This document shows, piece after piece, positions 54,288 to 62,625 of a DNA stretch of 64,000 nucleotides; positions within the stretch are counted from its first letter, which is position 1, and each line of letters begins with the position of its first letter. This stretch comes from Roseitalea sp. MMSF_3546 (GTDB lineage Bacteria; Pseudomonadota; Alphaproteobacteria; Rhizobiales; Rhizobiaceae). Location of the stretch: the NCBI RefSeq assembly GCF_030732865.1, contig NZ_JASHKB010000002.1:62001-126000 (forward strand), read 5' to 3'. Under the pieces are notes generated by a model. The model had not been told where the DNA came from. It did no database searches and saw nothing but the letters and a program-made list of their open reading frames with translations. The position numbers and the translations under genes were made by a program.

Positions 54288-54935
54288 ATGGAACGCATGA
54301 AAGACGGCGCGGAATCAAGGCGCTACCATCATGGCGCGTTGCGCGAGGCGCTGCTCGAGGCGGCCGAGGCCGAACTGATCGAAAAGGGCGAGGACGGGTT
54401 TTCGCTGCGTTCGACGGCCAAGCGGGCGGGCGTCAGCCATGCCGCGCCGGCCCATCACTTCAGGGATCTGGCGGCGCTGTTGCACGCGCTCGCCGCGCGC
54501 GGCTTCGACCGGCTGACGGCGGTGATGAAGGCCGAGCAGGCCGCGGCCGGAGCGGATGCGGCCGGAACGGACGATGCGGCCGGTCAGGTGGTGGCGGCGG
54601 GCATCGGCTATGTCCGCTTTGCGATCGACAACCCGGCCCTGTTTCAGCTCATGTTCGGCGGCCGCGGCGGCGGCGACAAGCCGGCCGAACTCGCCAAGGC
54701 GGCCGAGGCGGGATTCTCCGTGCTGGTCAATGGCGTCGCCCGGGTGGGCGGGCGCGACGCGCTGACGACCGAGGCGGGCTGGCGCGACGTGATGGCGGTC
54801 TGGGCGATCATGCATGGCTATGCGCATCTGGCCATCGGCGGCAAGGTGGCCTGGCTGTCGGACCAGCCCTTCGAGGCCCAGCGGGCGGTGATCGCCGATC
54901 AGGTCAGACGGGCGCTGCGGCTTGCCGAAGGATGA
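54288..54935 (+). CDS. TetR/AcrR-family regulator with WHG domain
   Basis: Regulator of 215 residues. The TetR helix-turn-helix is at about 12-60 (YHHGALREALLEAAEAELIEKGEDGFSLRSTAKRAGVSHAAPAHHFRDLAALLHALAARGF). The ligand domain includes YVRFAIDNPALFQLMFGG and a C-terminal WAIMHGYAHLAIGGKV, the TetR_C WHG-type signature. Two ATGs (54288 and 54297) are possible; neither has a clear ribosome-binding site. It is followed by an intrinsic terminator and preceded by an inverted repeat. Its target is not obvious among neighbours. Confidence 0.9.
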   Translation: MERMKDGAESRRYHHGALREALLEAAEAELIEKGEDGFSLRSTAKRAGVSHAAPAHHFRDLAALLHALAARGFDRLTAVMKAEQAAAGADAAGTDDAAGQVVAAGIGYVRFAIDNPALFQLMFGGRGGGDKPAELAKAAEAGFSVLVNGVARVGGRDALTTEAGWRDVMAVWAIMHGYAHLAIGGKVAWLSDQPFEAQRAVIADQVRRALRLAEG

Positions 54936-54940
54936 AAAAA

Positions 54941-54976
54941 GCGGGCGATCATTCGCAAGGAACAATCGCCCGTTTT
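54941..54976 (+). terminator. Intrinsic terminator after the TetR gene
   Basis: CGGGCGAT (54942-54949) pairs with ATCGCCCG (54965-54972), followed by TTTT. The A-run at 54935-54940 before the stem could let it work on the other strand too. It begins six bases after the TetR stop. Confidence 0.75.
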
Positions 54977-55035
54977 CCGCGTGATCCGGTCGGGAGGAGA
55001 CTCCGGACCCGCTTTATGCCCTGCGATCGAGATTC

Positions 55036-55070
55036 GCACAAAACCGTTAACGAATGGTTAACGGTTGTGC
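55036..55070. promoter_or_regulatory. Strong hairpin containing a TTAA-N7-TTAA (CtrA-type) motif
   Basis: AACCGTTAAC (55042-55051) and GTTAACGGTT (55057-55066) form a perfect ten-base stem with a five-base loop, extended by four more pairs with a two-base bulge. It also reads TTAA-N7-TTAA (55047-55061), the CtrA consensus. Lying between two converging genes, it may mainly end the leftward DUF533 transcript, on whose strand the bulged arm reads TTTTGTGC. It is not in front of any start. Confidence 0.45.
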
Positions 55071-55130
55071 GGGCGGGCCGATGCACGCGCCCACGCGGCA
55101 GCGCGGCCCGCGCGGCAACGGGCGGGCCGG

Positions 55131-55871
55131 TCAGGCCGGGGCGGTGGCGCCGGCGATGGTCGCCTCGATATGGTCGACCAGCGGATCGGGCAGTTGCAGC
55201 CGGCCGGCGAGCATGTCCAGATAGCCGCGTTCGGCGCGCGAGTTGGGCTCGATGGCAAGGCGCGAGGCGGTGTAGAGCTCGACCCTTTGCGCCTCGGTCC
55301 GCGCCGCCGAGACGATCGAATCGAGATCGACGGGTTTGGCAAGTTCGGCGCGGATGAAGGACTGTTCGTCCTCGTCGATGCCGCTCATGGCCAACTTGTC
55401 GGCGATGCGGCCGCGTTCGGCGTCGTCGATATGGCCGTCGGCGCGGGCCGCCGCGATCATGGCGCGCACCAGCGCAAGGGCGAATTCGTCGGCCTGCGCC
55501 GTGGTCTCCAGGTCGAATTCCGACCCCTGCGGTGGCGGCAGAACCTCCTGCCTGGGCGCTTCGATCCGACCGTCCGGCCGGCCCGCGGCGTCGCCCTCGA
55601 CCTGGCCGCCGGGCTGGCGGCCTTCCTTGTAGTTCTTCCATGCGGTGTAGGCGAGCCCGCCCACGGCGGCGGCGGCGCCCAGCTTGAGCGCCGAGCCGGT
55701 GAGTTCGCGCCCTGCGCCCGTGCCCAGAAGAACGGCGGCGATGGCGCCCGTTGCCAGCGGATTGTCCCTGGCCAGTTGCCCTGCCTGCCCGGCCCGTTCG
55801 CGCACCGAGCCTCCGGCGCCCGGTATCTGGCTTCCCAGAAAGTCGTTGAGCAGTTTCTTCGGGTCGAGCAT
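55131..55871 (-). CDS. DUF533/TerB-like membrane-associated protein (YebE-like)
   Basis: Protein of 246 residues. N-terminal MLDPKKLLNDFLGS is followed by a Gly/Ala-rich membrane-prone stretch (NPLATGAIAAVLLGTG ... LKLGAAAAVGGLAYTAWKNYKEG, about 37-82) and a Pro-rich linker. The C-terminal half (about 125-240) is an all-helical TerB-like domain with the acidic DGHIDDAERGRIADKL pattern and RVELYTASRLAIEPNSRAERGYLDMLA. The layout is that of DUF533/YebE, whose role is unknown; TerB-like domains bind metal through the acidic residues. GGAGG six bases before the ATG supports the start. Confidence 0.87.
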   Translation of the reverse strand: MLDPKKLLNDFLGSQIPGAGGSVRERAGQAGQLARDNPLATGAIAAVLLGTGAGRELTGSALKLGAAAAVGGLAYTAWKNYKEGRQPGGQVEGDAAGRPDGRIEAPRQEVLPPPQGSEFDLETTAQADEFALALVRAMIAAARADGHIDDAERGRIADKLAMSGIDEDEQSFIRAELAKPVDLDSIVSAARTEAQRVELYTASRLAIEPNSRAERGYLDMLAGRLQLPDPLVDHIEATIAGATAPA

Positions 55872-55974
55872 CGATGTCCTCCGTCCTCGGGTCACGAAAG
55901 CGGAAATTGGGGATCGGTGCACGCCATTGCAAGCGAGCAGACGCGGCCGAAGCAGCGGCCGCCGCCAAGCACGG

Positions 55975-57930
55975 TCACTGGATGGGCGGCGGCTCGTTGT
56001 TCAGGTTGAGCTGGCCCGGCAGGCCGAGCCCGCCCGGCGCCGCGCCGTCGTCCTGGCCGCCGTCCTGGCCATCTTGCCCGCCATCCTGCGTGTCCGAGCC
56101 CTGGGGCGCGCCGTTTCCATCGCCGCCGAGCGCGGGGGGCTGTCCGAGCGGGGTGAGCTCCAGGCCGGGCAGGCCCGACCCCTGGCCGGCGCCGTCGGTG
56201 TCGCCGCCAGCGGGTGCGCCGCCGTCGAGATTGAGCCCGCCGGGCAGTTGCAGGCCACCGCCGCCGTCGAGACCGGGCAGGCCCACCGGGTTGCCCTCGG
56301 CGTCCTCGCCGCCCAGCGAGGGCAGTTCGATCTGCACATTGTCGAGATCGACCTCGATCTCGTCGTCGGCATAGTGGGTGACCAGGCGCGGGTAGAAGAT
56401 CACGAGCAGAATGGCGACGAACTGGATCGCGATAAAGGGCAGGACGCCCTTGTAGATCGACGTGGTGTGGATACCCTTGATGCGCTCGCCGGTGACCTCA
56501 TCGTCCCAGTCCTTCTTGGGCGCGATCGAACGCAGGTAGAACAGGGCGAAGCCGAAGGGCGGTGTGAGAAACGACGTCTGCAGGTTGATGCCCAGGATGA
56601 TGCCCAGCCAGATCAGATCGATGCCCAGTGCCTCGGCCGGGGCGACCAGCAGCGGCACGACGATGAAGGCGATCTCGAAGAAGTCGAGAAAACAGCCCAG
56701 GATGAACACGATCACCGTGACGACGACGAGAAAGCCGGTCTCGCCGCCGGGCAGGGCGAGCAGCAGCTCCTTGATCCACAGATGGCCGTTGATGCCGTAG
56801 AAGGTCAGCCCGAAGACGCGCGCGCCGATCAGGATGAACATGACGAAGGCGGTCAGCTTGGTGGTCGAATCGAGCGCTTCCTTGACCGTCTTCAGCGTCA
56901 GCCGGCGCTTGATCAGCGCCAGGATGAGCGCGCCCGTGGCGCCCATGGCGCCGCCTTCGGTCGGCGTTGCGATGCCAAGGAAGATCGTGCCGAGCACCAG
57001 GAAGATCAGTGCCAGCGGCGGGATCAGCACGATGATGACCTGCTCGGTCAGCCGCGAGACGATCCCGAGCCGGAAATAGCGGTTGATCAGCGAGACGGCG
57101 AGGGCAAAGGCGGTCGCCGTGGTTGCCGCCAGCACGAAGCGGTTTTCCTCGCCGTAACCGGAATAAAGGAAGTTGTAGCCGGCGTAATGGATGCCGACCG
57201 ACAGGATGATCACGGCAAAAAGCGACATCACGCCGCCGCCCAGCGTGCGCGTCTCGGGCGGCAGCGCCGGCACCGATTTGGGCTGGATGAGCGTCAGCAC
57301 GACGATATAGGCGCAGTACATCGCCATGATCATCAGCGCCGGATAGAGCGCGCCCAGATACATGTCGCCGACCGAGCGGCCGAGCTGGTCGGACATGACG
57401 ATCAGCACCAGCGACGGCGGCACGATCTGCGCCAGCGTGCCGGCGGCGGCGATGGTCCCGGTGGCGACCGAACGGTTGTAGCCATAGCGCATCATGATGG
57501 GCAGCGAGATCAGGCCCATGGCGATGACCGAGGCGGCGACGACACCGGTCGTCGCGCCCAGAAGGCCGCCGACGATGACGACGGCGATGGCAAGCCCGCC
57601 GCGCAAGGGGCCGAAGAGCTGGCCGATGGTATCCAGAAGATCCTCGGCCATGCGCGATCGCTCGAGGATCAGCCCCATGAAGGTGAAGAAGGGGATCGCC
57701 AGCAGAACCTCGTTGCGCATGACATCGAAGGTTCGGTTGGGATTGGCCTGGATCAGGTTGGGAAACAGGCGGATCTCGTCGGGCGCGAAGACCGAAAGCT
57801 CGACGCCGATGAAAAAGAAGATCAGCCCGCCGGCGGCGAGCGTGAAGGCGACCGGATAGCCGAGCAGGAGCATCGCCATGACGGAGATGAACATGATCGG
57901 CGCCAGGTTGTGGGCAATCACCTCGATCAT
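55975..57930 (-). CDS. dctM: TRAP transporter large permease DctM with unusual C-terminal tail
   Basis: Inner-membrane permease of 651 residues; usual DctM proteins have about 430-600. Residues 1-520 carry many membrane helices with family motifs LLAIPFFTFMGLILERS, GGLLGATTGVVAASVIAMGLISLP, ATPTEGGAMGATGALI and LGCFLDFFEIAFIVVPLL. The last 130 residues, from about 522, are low-complexity and rich in Gly, Asp, Gln, Pro and Leu, with repeated LPGxLNL-like units and no Lys, Arg, His, Cys, Phe, Tyr or Trp. The ATG overlaps the dctQ stop (ATGA). The partner binding protein may be the one at 42.8 kb. Confidence 0.93.
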   Translation of the reverse strand: MIEVIAHNLAPIMFISVMAMLLLGYPVAFTLAAGGLIFFFIGVELSVFAPDEIRLFPNLIQANPNRTFDVMRNEVLLAIPFFTFMGLILERSRMAEDLLDTIGQLFGPLRGGLAIAVVIVGGLLGATTGVVAASVIAMGLISLPIMMRYGYNRSVATGTIAAAGTLAQIVPPSLVLIVMSDQLGRSVGDMYLGALYPALMIMAMYCAYIVVLTLIQPKSVPALPPETRTLGGGVMSLFAVIILSVGIHYAGYNFLYSGYGEENRFVLAATTATAFALAVSLINRYFRLGIVSRLTEQVIIVLIPPLALIFLVLGTIFLGIATPTEGGAMGATGALILALIKRRLTLKTVKEALDSTTKLTAFVMFILIGARVFGLTFYGINGHLWIKELLLALPGGETGFLVVVTVIVFILGCFLDFFEIAFIVVPLLVAPAEALGIDLIWLGIILGINLQTSFLTPPFGFALFYLRSIAPKKDWDDEVTGERIKGIHTTSIYKGVLPFIAIQFVAILLVIFYPRLVTHYADDEIEVDLDNVQIELPSLGGEDAEGNPVGLPGLDGGGGLQLPGGLNLDGGAPAGGDTDGAGQGSGLPGLELTPLGQPPALGGDGNGAPQGSDTQDGGQDGQDGGQDDGAAPGGLGLPGQLNLNNEPPPIQ

Positions 57931-58520
57931 TTGTGCTTCATCCGCTCCTGAAGGTCGGCGCCGCTTTCCATCTCCTCGATCAGCGGCGGCAGTTCATGCT
58001 CCTGGATGGGATCGTCGATCGCTCCGCGGATCACCGCCCACCGCTTGATGATCTCGGAGACGGTCTGGAAGAACAAAAGCACGAAACCGGCAAAGACCAT
58101 CGACTTGGCGGGCCACAGAACCAGGCCGCCGGCATTGACCGAGATCTCGCCCGAGCGGATCGAGTTCATCATGAACGGCCAGGACAGGTAGATCATCAGC
58201 CCGGCAAACGGCAGCAGAAAGACGGTGTGGCCGAACAGGTCGATCCAGTCCCGGGCGCGCTTGGACAAGCCGGACGTGGCGACATCGATGCGCACATGCT
58301 CGTTGCGCTGCAGCGTGTAGGAGGCGGCGAGCAGGAACACCGCGCCGTAAAGATACCATTGCAGTTCGAGCCAGGCATTGGACGAGGTGTCGAACGCCTT
58401 TCGGATCGTGGCGTTGCCGGCGCTGACAAGCACGGCGACGAGCACGAGCCAGGAGACCGAGCGGCCGATGAAACCGGTGACCGCATCGATCGCCGACGAA
58501 ATCCTTAACAGTGCAGACAT
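57927..58520 (-). CDS. dctQ: TRAP transporter small permease DctQ
   Basis: Small membrane subunit of 197 residues with four hydrophobic segments: about 18-38, 52-66, 95-113 and 135-155. LQWYLYGAVFLLAASYTLQRNEHVRIDV near 52-80 is the DctQ signature. A soluble C-terminal tail of about 40 residues is acidic then Lys-rich. It is first in a two-gene operon with dctM, coupled by ATGA. No binding-protein gene adjoins the pair. Confidence 0.92.
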   Translation of the reverse strand: MSALLRISSAIDAVTGFIGRSVSWLVLVAVLVSAGNATIRKAFDTSSNAWLELQWYLYGAVFLLAASYTLQRNEHVRIDVATSGLSKRARDWIDLFGHTVFLLPFAGLMIYLSWPFMMNSIRSGEISVNAGGLVLWPAKSMVFAGFVLLFFQTVSEIIKRWAVIRGAIDDPIQEHELPPLIEEMESGADLQERMKHK

Positions 58521-59005
58521 GATCCTCCCTCAGTCCGCCACGGTTCGGCGCGCCCCGGCGCCAGGCCCGTGATCGCGCACATTGTTGGCCCGGGCCCGCT
58601 TTTGCAACTCAATTTGCTATCTGCCCGGCATTGCGCGCATGCTCCGTCCTGGCCTCCGCAACCCGGCCGGCGAGCCCGCAAGCGCGCCTGCCCGAGACGC
58701 CCGCGCCGAGCCGACCATGCTTGCGACGGCCTCCGACCGCCGGCCCGGCTTGGCGCCTTGACCAGCGGCAGGGGCCATCGGCCGATCGGCGCCCGCCTAG
58801 CACCGATCGCGGGCGCTGGCAACAAACTGGTAAGGATTGTTAACCAGTCATTGGTCTAACGCCGTGTCGATCGGCAGCGCCCGCGCGCCAGCGGCGGGTC
58901 CGGCCGGCCAGGGTCGCCAATGACGCGTCGGCTACAGCCGCTGGTTGCGCCGGCGCAAGCAGGGCGGGTCACGCAATACTCGGTTCGATTCAGATTCTTC
59001 GGGAC
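58521..59005. other. Divergent intergenic region before the GGDEF-EAL gene, GC-rich part
   Basis: About 485 bases without a convincing gene; open frames here on both strands are Arg/Pro/Ala-rich and lack ribosome-binding sites. The left end should hold the leftward dctQM promoter. ACTGGT (58826-58831) and ACCAGT (58843-58848) flank GTTAAC-containing sequence and may form a hairpin or operator. Confidence 0.45.
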
Positions 59006-59115
59006 TGTTCAATATATATTGCGATAACTGTTTTACTTTTCATGTATTTCAAATGTACATAGAATTTATTACAGAACAATGCAATCAAGGCTGCAACTTA
59101 TCTTTATTGCGGGCT
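59006..59115 (+). promoter_or_regulatory. Very AT-rich leader upstream of the GGDEF-EAL gene
   Basis: In 59011-59110, 73 of 100 bases are A or T by hand count, in a window that is otherwise strongly GC-rich. It includes the perfect palindrome CAATATATATTG (59010-59021) and ATGTACAT (59053-59060). The GGDEF-EAL ATG lies about 60 bases beyond. Such islands in Rhizobiales are typical targets of MucR/Ros-type silencers; binding here is inference. Confidence 0.5.
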
Positions 59116-59172
59116 GCGGATATACCGTTCCTTAAGGGCGCAGGCGGTAGTGTCCGCCGGAGAGGGCTGGCA

Positions 59173-61566
59173 ATGGCAGACTCGGATCGTTCGCCGATCG
59201 GCGATCAGGCCGAAACCGAAATCTTTCTGAGCTTCGTCGACAGCTTGTTCGCTGATCGGCGCAACATGCTTATGGGCCTGACCCTCCAGGTCGCCATTGC
59301 CATTTGCGTCTATATCGAAAGCGGCGTGCCCGTCATGGGCCTTTGGCCGATCGTGTTCCTGGCGGCCAATGCCTTCCGTCTGTATCACCTGATCAGGTAC
59401 AACACCGAGCGCGCCGGCGCGGCGAGACTGCCGATCAATGCGCGGGCGCGGTGGGCCATCGGCTGGGAACGGCGCTACATCGTCTCGTCGGGGCTGGTCG
59501 GTCTCGCCGTGGGCCTGTTCGCCTGGTTCTGCCTCGAATTCGTTGCCACCGAATTCGCCATCATCGCTTCGCTCTCGACCGTCTTTGCCGCCCTGCCGAC
59601 GATCGTCGGGCGCCTTTACGGTTCGGTAAAGCTGGCCGCGATCATGACCGTGATCACCTTGCTCGCCCCGGCGGTCAGCCTTGCCATGCGCGGGGATCCG
59701 GCGGGCATGATCGCGGTCTTGCTGTTCGTGCCCTATGTCACGCTGATCCTGTCGATGGTGCGCAATGTGCGCTCGACGGTGGTGTCGGCGGTGCGCGGGC
59801 GGCTCGAGACCGCCGACATCGCCGAACGCTTCGACGTGGCGCTCAACAACATGTCGCACGGGCTGATCATGTTCGATGCGAACGAGCGGGTCCAGGTGAT
59901 GAACCGCCGCGCCCGCGTGCTGTTGCAGATCCCGCAATATGTGCGCATGGAGCGGCGCAGCTTCGCGCTTCTGCTGCGCTATGCGCGGCGCTTCGAGCTC
60001 GTTGCGCCCAGTCGCGGCCGCTCGCTGCAGCGCACTGTCGGACGGCTGATGTCCAGCGATGGCGACAAGGCGCAGATCCGGCTGACCAACGGCACCTATA
60101 TCGAGTTCTCCGGCTCGCAGCGGCCCGAGGGCGGTTCGGTGCTGATCCTGGAGGACGTCACCGAGCGCGTGCGCACCCAGGAGAAGATCAAGGCCATGGC
60201 GCGGTTCGACGGCCTGACCGAGCTGCCAAACCGCAACCACTTTTCGCAGGAGGTCAACAAGCGCCTCGAGGAGGCCGACCCGGACGGAAGCTGCATCCTG
60301 ATCGCCTTCGATGTCGATGACTTCAAGCGGGTCAACGACTCGATCGGCCATGCGCAGGGCGACAGCCTGCTGCGCGCCATTGCCCGGCGCATGCAGCGTC
60401 ATTACGGCAATCTGGGCCTGCTGTCGCGGCTCGGCGGCGACGAGTTCATGGTGTTCATCGACCGGCTGCATCCCGATCGCGAACTGGAGGCGTTCGCCGA
60501 GGAATTCCGCATCTGCATGAGCCAGTCCTATCGGATCGGGCCGGAACAGGTCTTCGTCACCCAGTCGATCGGCCTGACGCAGATGCGTGCCTGCGACTTC
60601 GACCTGCAGGAAGCGATGGTGCGTGCCGATCTGGCTCTGTACCACTCCAAGGCCGCGGGCAAGGGCGTGTGGTCGGTGTTCGAAGACGGCATGAACGAGC
60701 GCTATCTGCGGCGCCAGCTCATCAAGGGCGAACTGGCCAAGGCCATCGACGGCAATCACCTGTCGGTGCTGTACCAGCCCATCGTGGAGGCCGATACCGG
60801 CCGGATCGTCGCCTGCGAGGCGCTGTCACGCTGGCATCACGAGGACCTGGGCACGATCTCGCCGGGCGAGTACATTCCGCTCGCCGAGGAGATGGGCATC
60901 ATCACCAAGCTGACCGAGAGCATGCTGCGGCGGGCGGTCAACGACTGCGCCGGATGGCCCGCGCACATCGACGTGTCGGTCAACCTGTCGCCGATCGACT
61001 TTCGCCGCGACGGCATCAACAAGGTGGTGCGCGACTCGCTGGCCGATGCGAAGCTGAGCCCGAAGCGGCTCGATCTGGAAATCACCGAGTCGGCCGTCAT
61101 CTCCAACGAGGCGGACATGATCGCCCGGCTCAACCGGCTGCGCGAGACCGGCGTGCGGGTGTCGCTCGACGATTTCGGCACCGGCTATTCGTCGCTGAGC
61201 TACCTGCACCGGCTGCCGCTCGACCGCGTGAAGATCGACCGGTCCTTCGTGGCCGGGCTCGATTCCGGCGAGACGCCGCTGGCCCTGCTCGACGGCATTG
61301 CCGACCTTTGCTACGGACTCGGCCTGAAGGTCACGGTCGAGGGCGTGGAAAACGAGAGCCAGCTCGGCCTGATCCGCAAGTCGGGCAAGATCGACCGCGT
61401 GCAGGGCTACCTCTTCGGGCCGGCCCTGCCGGCCTCGGCCATCGTCGAAATGGCCACCCGCACCCCGCCGCAGCGTTACCGCATGCCCGATTTCGCCGAT
61501 CCCGCCGAGCCGTCGGGCGCTGCCGTGGCGCCGCCCGCGCCGGCCGATGCGGGAGCGCGGAGGTGA
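59173..61566 (+). CDS. Membrane-anchored GGDEF-EAL cyclic-di-GMP enzyme
   Basis: Bifunctional c-di-GMP protein of 797 residues. About five membrane helices occupy 35-205. A PAS-like sensor (LNNMSHGLIMFDANERVQVMNRRARVLLQIPQYV) lies at about 223-256. The cyclase motif GGDEF is intact at 421-425 (LSRLGGDEFMVFI) but the RxxD inhibitory site is absent. The phosphodiesterase domain has EAL at 549-551, then VNLSPIDF, LEITESAV, LDDFGTGYSSLSYL, KIDRSFV and VEGVENESQ, so catalytic residues look complete. The start MADSDRS follows AGAGGGC; a longer reading from 58945 runs through the AT-rich leader and is rejected. Net activity cannot be predicted. Confidence 0.95.
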   Translation: MADSDRSPIGDQAETEIFLSFVDSLFADRRNMLMGLTLQVAIAICVYIESGVPVMGLWPIVFLAANAFRLYHLIRYNTERAGAARLPINARARWAIGWERRYIVSSGLVGLAVGLFAWFCLEFVATEFAIIASLSTVFAALPTIVGRLYGSVKLAAIMTVITLLAPAVSLAMRGDPAGMIAVLLFVPYVTLILSMVRNVRSTVVSAVRGRLETADIAERFDVALNNMSHGLIMFDANERVQVMNRRARVLLQIPQYVRMERRSFALLLRYARRFELVAPSRGRSLQRTVGRLMSSDGDKAQIRLTNGTYIEFSGSQRPEGGSVLILEDVTERVRTQEKIKAMARFDGLTELPNRNHFSQEVNKRLEEADPDGSCILIAFDVDDFKRVNDSIGHAQGDSLLRAIARRMQRHYGNLGLLSRLGGDEFMVFIDRLHPDRELEAFAEEFRICMSQSYRIGPEQVFVTQSIGLTQMRACDFDLQEAMVRADLALYHSKAAGKGVWSVFEDGMNERYLRRQLIKGELAKAIDGNHLSVLYQPIVEADTGRIVACEALSRWHHEDLGTISPGEYIPLAEEMGIITKLTESMLRRAVNDCAGWPAHIDVSVNLSPIDFRRDGINKVVRDSLADAKLSPKRLDLEITESAVISNEADMIARLNRLRETGVRVSLDDFGTGYSSLSYLHRLPLDRVKIDRSFVAGLDSGETPLALLDGIADLCYGLGLKVTVEGVENESQLGLIRKSGKIDRVQGYLFGPALPASAIVEMATRTPPQRYRMPDFADPAEPSGAAVAPPAPADAGARR

Positions 61567-61678
61567 AAGCGCCGCAATCGCGGCCGGGTGCTCGCTGACG
61601 CGCCGCAGGGCCCCGTTGCCCGGCACCGCGCCGCAGGCCGGCGGACGCAGAGCCTTCCTTCATGTCCCAAGCTAAGAA

Positions 61679-61700
61679 TTAACGTTAACAAGCGATTAAA
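61679..61700 (+). promoter_or_regulatory. Tandem CtrA-type motifs upstream of the acyltransferase gene
   Basis: TTAACGTTAA (61679-61688) is a perfect palindrome, and TTAACAAGCGATTAA (61685-61699) is an exact TTAA-N7-TTAA, the binding consensus of the cell-cycle regulator CtrA. They lie 70-90 bases before the ATG at 61769, a normal distance for activation. Confidence 0.6.
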
Positions 61701-61768
61701 CAACACACTACATTTACTGCAAACCTGTCGTGACGTAACGATTCCACCGGGGCATTGAGAGGTGGGAT

Positions 61769-62512
61769 ATGGATGACAGGTTCACAGGCGCCACGGCCCC
61801 TTCCGCACAGCTTGCGCTCAATGAACTGATGACGGTGCTCGACCGGATGGAGTACCGGCGCATCGTGACGGCCGAGGATTTCGAGGCGGTCGGCGTCCTG
61901 CGGCGCGACGCCTTCAACGCGCGCGCGCTCTATACCGAGAAATTCACCGAACCCGTGCTCGAGGACCTCGACTATGCCGATGAAAGCTATGTCTTCGGGC
62001 TGTACCACGATGGCACGCTCGTCTCGTCTATGCGTCTGAACGTGCTCGCGGCGGGCCTGCCCGAAACGCCGGCGTTGAAACTGTGTCGCAGTACGCTGGC
62101 GCCGCTGCTGGCCCAGGGCATGGTGTTCATCGACCCGACCCGGTTCGCCGTCGATGCCGAAGCCTCCCGGGCCATTCCGGCGCTGCCGCTGCTGACGCAC
62201 CGGCTGTCGACCATGATGACGATTTACCGCAATGCCGACCACTGCCTGTGCGTGGTCAAGGCGACGCACGAGGCCTATTACCGGCGCGTGTTCGGCGCGA
62301 CGCGCCTTGCCGGCCCCTTCGTGCCCGAGGGCATGATCCCGGACACGCTGCTGCTGGCGATCTCGCGCGGCAACCAGGACTACATCACCCGCCGCAACCC
62401 GATCTTCAACTTCACCCAGACCGAGGCGCGGCTGCTGTTCGACGATCGCGTCGATGCCCTGCCGCCGCTCAGCGTGCTGCCGACCGCGCGCTTCGCCGCC
62501 CGCGCGGCGTGA
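61769..62512 (+). CDS. FeeM/LuxI-like N-acyl transferase (GNAT fold)
   Basis: Protein of 247 residues resembling the N-acyl amino acid synthase FeeM and autoinducer-synthase branch of the GNAT fold. Visible features: RRIVTAEDFEAVGVLRRDAFNARALYTEKF near 29-58, ESYVFGLYHDGTLVSSMRLNVLAAG near 72-96 (the LuxI-like GxxxGSxRL strand), PTRFAVDAEASRAIPALPLLTHRL and DHCLCVVKATHEAYYRRVFGA. It would transfer an acyl group from acyl-ACP or acyl-CoA to an amine. No LuxR gene is adjacent. GAGG six bases before the ATG supports the start. CtrA-type motifs lie upstream. Confidence 0.75.
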   Translation: MDDRFTGATAPSAQLALNELMTVLDRMEYRRIVTAEDFEAVGVLRRDAFNARALYTEKFTEPVLEDLDYADESYVFGLYHDGTLVSSMRLNVLAAGLPETPALKLCRSTLAPLLAQGMVFIDPTRFAVDAEASRAIPALPLLTHRLSTMMTIYRNADHCLCVVKATHEAYYRRVFGATRLAGPFVPEGMIPDTLLLAISRGNQDYITRRNPIFNFTQTEARLLFDDRVDALPPLSVLPTARFAARAA

Positions 62513-62625
62513 GGCGCCGCGCCCCCGCGTCGCAGCGGACGAACGTCGCACGCCATTGCAGTGCGGTACGGTTTTCGCTATGCGCTGTCGCAGCGAACTG
62601 ACGATGACCGGCAGCGGAGACCTTC

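Noticed and set aside
58505-58859. Overlapping open frames on both strands (96 and 106 codons) between dctQ and the GGDEF-EAL gene
   Set aside because: Composition is Arg/Pro/Ala-rich, there are no ribosome-binding sites and neither resembles a protein family.
58945-59172. A 76-residue N-terminal extension of the GGDEF-EAL protein
   Set aside because: It would translate the AT-rich leader into Cys/Phe/Asn-rich sequence unlike the rest, whereas a ribosome-binding site precedes the ATG at 59173.
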